From CAYUQT01 sp964446835 (GTDB lineage: Bacteria > Planctomycetota > Phycisphaerae > UBA1845 > JAFGLZ01): 64,000 bases of DNA. The position numbers and the translations under genes are program-made. Where the stretch lies: contig CAYUQT010000053.1 in assembly GCA_964446835.1 (NCBI GenBank), positions 1 to 64,000 of the forward strand. The letters run 5' to 3'. A model generated the notes under the pieces. It ran no database searches. It worked only from the letters and a program-made list of their open reading frames with translations, and was not told the origin of the DNA. Shown piece by piece: positions 60,485 to 64,000 of the stretch. Each line of letters starts with the position of its first letter. Within the stretch, counting starts at the first letter, position 1.

Positions 60485-62242
60485 ATGGGAACCTATCTGC
60501 TTTGCGTCCTGTCATGTCTCAGCGGTGTCACTGCGGAGGGATCGACAACCTCCCGACCTGCGGGTCAGCCGTCCTCTGCACCTTTGCGTCGGATGACGTG
60601 CGGCAGCTTTCCTCAGTGGTTCGCCGAGAAGTGGACTCTTCGGGATGGCCTGCCCGCCCCCCGCATCACGGCCGTTGCCGTTCAGCCGGATGGCACGGTG
60701 GTCTGCCTGACGCCGAAGGGTGCCGCCGCCTTCGACGGACGGAAATGGTCGGCGCGCGATACCGTGCAGGTGCCCGGCGATGAGAGCCCCGCGCTCAATC
60801 CTCCCGGAACGGTGCCCTGGCTGCCCGTGACCTGCTGGACCCAGGCGGCGACCGGTGAACTCTGGGTCGGCACCCCGAAGGGGCTGTGCCGCTATGACGG
60901 CAAGCGATGGCGGGCGTTTCACAGTCTGCGCTGGCTGCCCAACGACAAGGTGAACGATGTGGTCGTCGCCCCCGACGGTTCGGCATGGGTGGCGACCGAA
61001 GGCGGCGTCGCCCGGATCGCCCAGCGATCCATGACGCTCGCCCAAAAGGCCGCCTTCTATGAGGAAGAGATCCGCAAGTTTCATAACTGGCGAGGACTGA
61101 TTCGCGAGATTTCCTTGCCCAAGCCCGGACAGCTTGAGGGGTATCGCCAGCCTTCCTCCGACAACGACGGGCTGTGGACGTCTCTCTACGTCGCTGCCGA
61201 GAGTTTCCGCTATGCCGCGACGCGAGACCCAGAGGCCAAGGCCAACGCCACCGAATCCATGAAGGCCATGCTGTTTCTGGAGGAAATCACCTCGCTGCCG
61301 GGTTTCGTCGCCCGGTCTTATCTGCCGCGAGGAGAGGGATTCAAGCACGGCGACGGTGTCTGGTATCCCAGCAAGGACGGAAAATGGGACTTCAAGGGTG
61401 ACACCAGCAGCGACGAGATCGACGGGCACTTCTACGCGTACGGCATCTATCATGAACTCGTCGACGATCCGGACGTCCGCCGCCAGGTGGTCGAGACGGC
61501 GCGGCGAGTGATGGATCGCATCATTCGCGACGGCTACTACCTCGTCGGCCCCACGGGCAAGCGCACAACCTGGGGAGTCTGGGCCCCTCGCGACCTGAAC
61601 GACAATCCCCGATGGATGCCTGAACGCGGGCTCAACTCGCTGGAGCTGTTGAGCTACCTCAAGACGACCGAGCACATTACCGGCGACGAGAAGTATCGCC
61701 TGGCCGCCCGCGAACTCATCGACAAGCACCACTATGCCCTCAACACGATCTATCAGAAGATCGTCACGCCCGTCGAGGTGAACCACAGCGACGACGAGTT
61801 GGCGTTTGTGGCCTACCACAACCTGCTCTGGTTCGAGAAGGACCCGAGGATCCGGAAGATCTACGTCCAGAGCATCGAACGGAGCTGGAAAATCGAGCAG
61901 CCGGAACAGAGCCCCTTCTACAACTTCATCTACGGCAGTGCCGTCACGGGCGGGTTCGATCTGCCCGAATCGATCGAATGGCTGAAGGACGCACCGCTCG
62001 ACACGATTCGCTGGACGGTGGACAACACGGGACGGCGTGATGTGCCGATTTCCCGGTTCCTGACCCGTTTCGGCAAACCGCAGACCTCGGTTCTGCTGCC
62101 CGTATCCGAGCGTCCGGTGATGCGCTGGAACGGCAACCCCTACGACCTGCGCGACGGCGGCGGCGGCCACAGCAAGCTCGACGGAACGTTCTGGCTGCTG
62201 CCCTATTGGATGGGACGCTATTGCGGATTCATCGTTGAATGA
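60485..62242 (+). CDS. Secreted beta-propeller/alpha-barrel hypothetical protein
   Basis: A 585-aa protein. Signal peptide residues 1-18 (GTYLLCVLSCLSGVTAEG). Residues 50-190 show propeller-type repeats of two-component-regulator-like proteins: ITAVAVQPDGTVVCLTPKGAAAFDG, TGELWVGTPKGLCRYDGKRW, VNDVVVAPDGSAWVATEGGVARI. The remaining 390 residues are helical and hydrolase-like, with PSSDNDGLWTSLYVAAESF, PRDLNDNPRWMPERGLNSLELLSYLKTTEHI and AFVAYHNLLWFEK, suggesting an alpha/alpha barrel. No catalytic residues can be named. The ATG at 60485 lacks a clear ribosome site; a GTG at 60458 is an alternative. Confidence 0.65.
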   Translation: MGTYLLCVLSCLSGVTAEGSTTSRPAGQPSSAPLRRMTCGSFPQWFAEKWTLRDGLPAPRITAVAVQPDGTVVCLTPKGAAAFDGRKWSARDTVQVPGDESPALNPPGTVPWLPVTCWTQAATGELWVGTPKGLCRYDGKRWRAFHSLRWLPNDKVNDVVVAPDGSAWVATEGGVARIAQRSMTLAQKAAFYEEEIRKFHNWRGLIREISLPKPGQLEGYRQPSSDNDGLWTSLYVAAESFRYAATRDPEAKANATESMKAMLFLEEITSLPGFVARSYLPRGEGFKHGDGVWYPSKDGKWDFKGDTSSDEIDGHFYAYGIYHELVDDPDVRRQVVETARRVMDRIIRDGYYLVGPTGKRTTWGVWAPRDLNDNPRWMPERGLNSLELLSYLKTTEHITGDEKYRLAARELIDKHHYALNTIYQKIVTPVEVNHSDDELAFVAYHNLLWFEKDPRIRKIYVQSIERSWKIEQPEQSPFYNFIYGSAVTGGFDLPESIEWLKDAPLDTIRWTVDNTGRRDVPISRFLTRFGKPQTSVLLPVSERPVMRWNGNPYDLRDGGGGHSKLDGTFWLLPYWMGRYCGFIVE

Positions 62243-62281
62243 CGAGTCGCCGCGCGAAGCAGATGGACGTTCCTCTGCTTT

Positions 62282-63181
62282 CTACTTGCGCCGGGGCGGT
62301 GGGGACGGGTGGCAGACCAGCTTGCGCAGGCGGCTGAGGTTCAGGCGGTCGAGGTCGCGCCCGCGGGCATCCACGCCCTTGGGCGTCTCCAAAACCCTGG
62401 GCACCGACGTCAGACGGGGATCGTTCAACAGGAGGCGAAACGCGCCGAGACCCAATCGCCCTCGCCCGATGTGTTCGTGCCGATCGCGATGTGTGCCCAG
62501 ATCGCCCTGGCTGTCGTTGACATGGATACAGCGGACATGCCTCAGACCGACCCGGCGATCCAGCTCCGCCATGGTCTGTGCATAGCCTTCCGGCGTGCGC
62601 AGCTCATAGCCGGCGGCGAAGACGTGACAGGTGTCCAGGCACACGCCCAGACGATGAGGCTCATGAACGCCGGCAAAGACTTCGGCCAGGTGCTCGAACC
62701 GCCCGCCCACACTGTCGCCCGCCCCCGCCGTGGTCTCCAGAAGGACTCGGGTTGGATTCTTCGCCGTGCGCCGGCAGATCTCATCGATGGCCGCGATGAT
62801 ACGGCGAATGCCCGCTGCAAGCCCCGCCCCGCGATGTGAGCCGGGGTGGACGATCAACCCCTCGATACCCAGGCTTTCGCATCGTCGCAGCTCTTCGACG
62901 AACGTTGCCACGCTCGGACGCCGTATTGCCGCCTCGGGAGAGGCCAGGTTGATCAGATAAGTTGCGTGAGCAAACACCGGGGCGATAGGCGTCCGGCGAC
63001 GCGCCTCGACCCAACGATCGATCTCTGCCGGATCGAGCGGTGCGGCGGTCCACTGCCGTTGATTCTTCACGAATACCTGCAGGCAGTCGCAACGCAGGGC
63101 CCCCGCGGCCTCTATCGCCCGATGAACACCGCCGCCAATCGAAAGGTGCGCTCCAAAGCGTTGCCGGTTCAGGTTAGGCAT
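62282..63181 (-). CDS. nfo: Deoxyribonuclease IV (endonuclease IV, AP endonuclease)
   Basis: A 299-aa zinc-dependent AP endonuclease of base-excision repair. Metal-ligand motifs are present: FAHATYLINLASP, GIEGLIVHPGSHRGAG, VLLETTAGAGDSVGG, LGVCLDTCHVFAAGYE and HVNDSQGDLGTHRDRHEHIG. The first residues MPNLNRQRFGAHLSIGGGV match the family start, so the ATG at 63181 is used although the frame is open further upstream. Cuts 5' of abasic sites. The C-terminal tail is basic and Pro-rich. Confidence 0.95.
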   Translation of the reverse strand: MPNLNRQRFGAHLSIGGGVHRAIEAAGALRCDCLQVFVKNQRQWTAAPLDPAEIDRWVEARRRTPIAPVFAHATYLINLASPEAAIRRPSVATFVEELRRCESLGIEGLIVHPGSHRGAGLAAGIRRIIAAIDEICRRTAKNPTRVLLETTAGAGDSVGGRFEHLAEVFAGVHEPHRLGVCLDTCHVFAAGYELRTPEGYAQTMAELDRRVGLRHVRCIHVNDSQGDLGTHRDRHEHIGRGRLGLGAFRLLLNDPRLTSVPRVLETPKGVDARGRDLDRLNLSRLRKLVCHPSPPPRRK

Positions 63182-63279
63182 GATCCGGGTTCTCCCCACC
63201 CATCCCGCACGGGACCGACCCGGCCGCTCGTCTGCCGGAGAAGGTCGGCGATCCTGAGTCTTCAATGCACGTGGACCGG

Positions 63280-64000
63280 CTAATAGAAGGACACGACAAT
63301 CAGGTCGTAGAACATATGGCAGCCGACGGCGATGCCGAAGCCCCGCAGCACATAGACACCCGACAAGTAGATTCCCGCCATGGCGCGAAACAGGAAGCTG
63401 GTCCATTCGAAGGGATCGCTGCCGCCGCAACCCTTGTAGTGATGTATGGCGAAGACCAACGAACTGATCAACACGGCCAGAAGCTCCGACGCCTCCATGT
63501 TGAGATTCAGCACCTCGGCCAGCAGGAAGATCAGGACGCTGATCAGAATCAACCGAAAGACCAGCTCCTCATAGATCCCGGCGCTGAGGCTCAGCAACAG
63601 CGAGGCAGCCCAGTCGCTGGTGGCCAGCGGCACGCGACGGGCGAGGGCAGCGTGAAAGATCAGAGGTGGCACGGTGAAGATGACACTCTCGACCGCCATG
63701 CCCACCAGCGCCGTTTTGTTGATCCGCCAGGAGTCCCGGCGATTCACGTGCCAGATCAGCAGGATGGCCACGACCGCCAGCCCCGGCAGGTAGAACCCCG
63801 TCACCCCGAAGACCGCCATGAACCACGACAGCAGAACCTTGGCCACGACTTCGGGCGCCTGCTCCTGCGAGAAAGGGGGATAGGCCAGGAAGATGCCCAC
63901 CTCGTACACAATCAGCATCGGCAGCAGGAAGACCAGGCAGTTCAGGGGGCGGCGGGTCTGCTCGAGATACCCTCCGGCATCCCGGCGGGGTGCATAGGGT
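63280..64000 (-). CDS. CPBP family intramembrane metalloprotease (5' end outside window)
   Basis: The frame stays open from the stop at 63280 to the right window edge, reading YLEQTRRPLNCLVFLLPMLI before the first internal Met at 63918, so the true start lies outside. Five or more transmembrane helices are visible. CPBP motifs are GIYEELVFRLILIS (Glu-Glu-x3-Arg), VFAIHHYKG (second His region) and the final GCHMFYDLIVVSFY. Members cleave CAAX-type or bacteriocin-related substrates or act as membrane proteins of unknown role. No immunity or bacteriocin genes are visible next to it. Confidence 0.82.
   Translation of the reverse strand, partial: PYAPRRDAGGYLEQTRRPLNCLVFLLPMLIVYEVGIFLAYPPFSQEQAPEVVAKVLLSWFMAVFGVTGFYLPGLAVVAILLIWHVNRRDSWRINKTALVGMAVESVIFTVPPLIFHAALARRVPLATSDWAASLLLSLSAGIYEELVFRLILISVLIFLLAEVLNLNMEASELLAVLISSLVFAIHHYKGCGGSDPFEWTSFLFRAMAGIYLSGVYVLRGFGIAVGCHMFYDLIVVSFY

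Noticed and set aside
1..64000. CRISPR arrays, insertion sequences, prophage genes, integrases
   Set aside because: No regularly spaced repeats, transposase-, integrase- or phage-type proteins were found; the only notable long direct repeat is the pair flanking the toxin-antitoxin module.

Overview
The window looks like a chromosomal segment of a high-GC (roughly 60-65%) planctomycete, most likely of the Phycisphaerae side of the phylum. This is inferred from gene content, not from a marker gene. The pointers are a zinc-finger Ser/Thr kinase coupled to an ECF sigma factor, several MocA-type oxidoreductases and xylose-isomerase-like TIM barrels, two uroporphyrinogen-decarboxylase-fold proteins, many secreted glycosidase-like proteins without SusC/SusD, a Tat-exported TIM barrel, a beta-helix surface protein and frequent GTG starts. 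No rRNA, tRNA, CRISPR array, prophage or insertion sequence was seen. The only RNA gene recognised is RNase P RNA (about 58461-58893).

Layout. 1-1267: a secreted C39-like cysteine peptidase running off the left edge. 1911-6500: a minus-strand small-molecule operon (MocA oxidoreductase, TIM-barrel isomerase, D-threonine-aldolase-like PLP enzyme) divergent from a methyltransferase-like UroD protein and a small Cys-rich protein. 6652-11432: a membrane-anchored sialidase-like protein, then SppA flanked by two toxin-antitoxin modules whose PIN toxins are both broken. The first module lies between two perfect 38-bp direct repeats. 11748-17876: an oxidoreductase, a GH2 enzyme with a domain inserted inside its catalytic barrel, and a second UroD-fold protein that has lost its metal motif. 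18273-21700: a three-gene envelope module (alkaline-phosphatase-fold membrane enzyme, 55-aa membrane peptide, kinase-like/methyltransferase fusion). 21841-33193: a beta-helix surface protein, a very large FtsX-type permease, a histone-H1-like secreted protein, an epimerase, a sirtuin, a cysteine synthase, a Tat-exported TIM barrel and a lipoprotein.

33293-47946 is a glycan- and sugar-related region: three minus-strand genes (a 1207-aa glycosidase-like protein, a membrane GT-C-like protein and a GH67/GH20-like protein), a B12-binding-fold protein with a long hairpin-rich leader and a poly-Arg tail, a GH20-like enzyme, and an overlapping ribokinase-deoC pair. 48000-57861 is membrane and regulatory: an ABC-2-like permease; a chain of sigma factor, kinase and tRNA deaminase joined by 4-nt overlaps; an anSME-type radical SAM enzyme; a FixJ-like regulator; an HDOD protein; and a sigma54 activator. 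58461-64000 holds rnpB, miaB, a beta-propeller/alpha-barrel secreted protein, endonuclease IV and a CPBP membrane protease cut by the right edge.

The features I would follow up first are the structured leader plus His-less B12-fold protein (41851-42894), the direct-repeat-bounded toxin-antitoxin cassette (7893-8798), the envelope triad (18273-21700) and the overlapping sigma/kinase/TadA chain (49835-53159).
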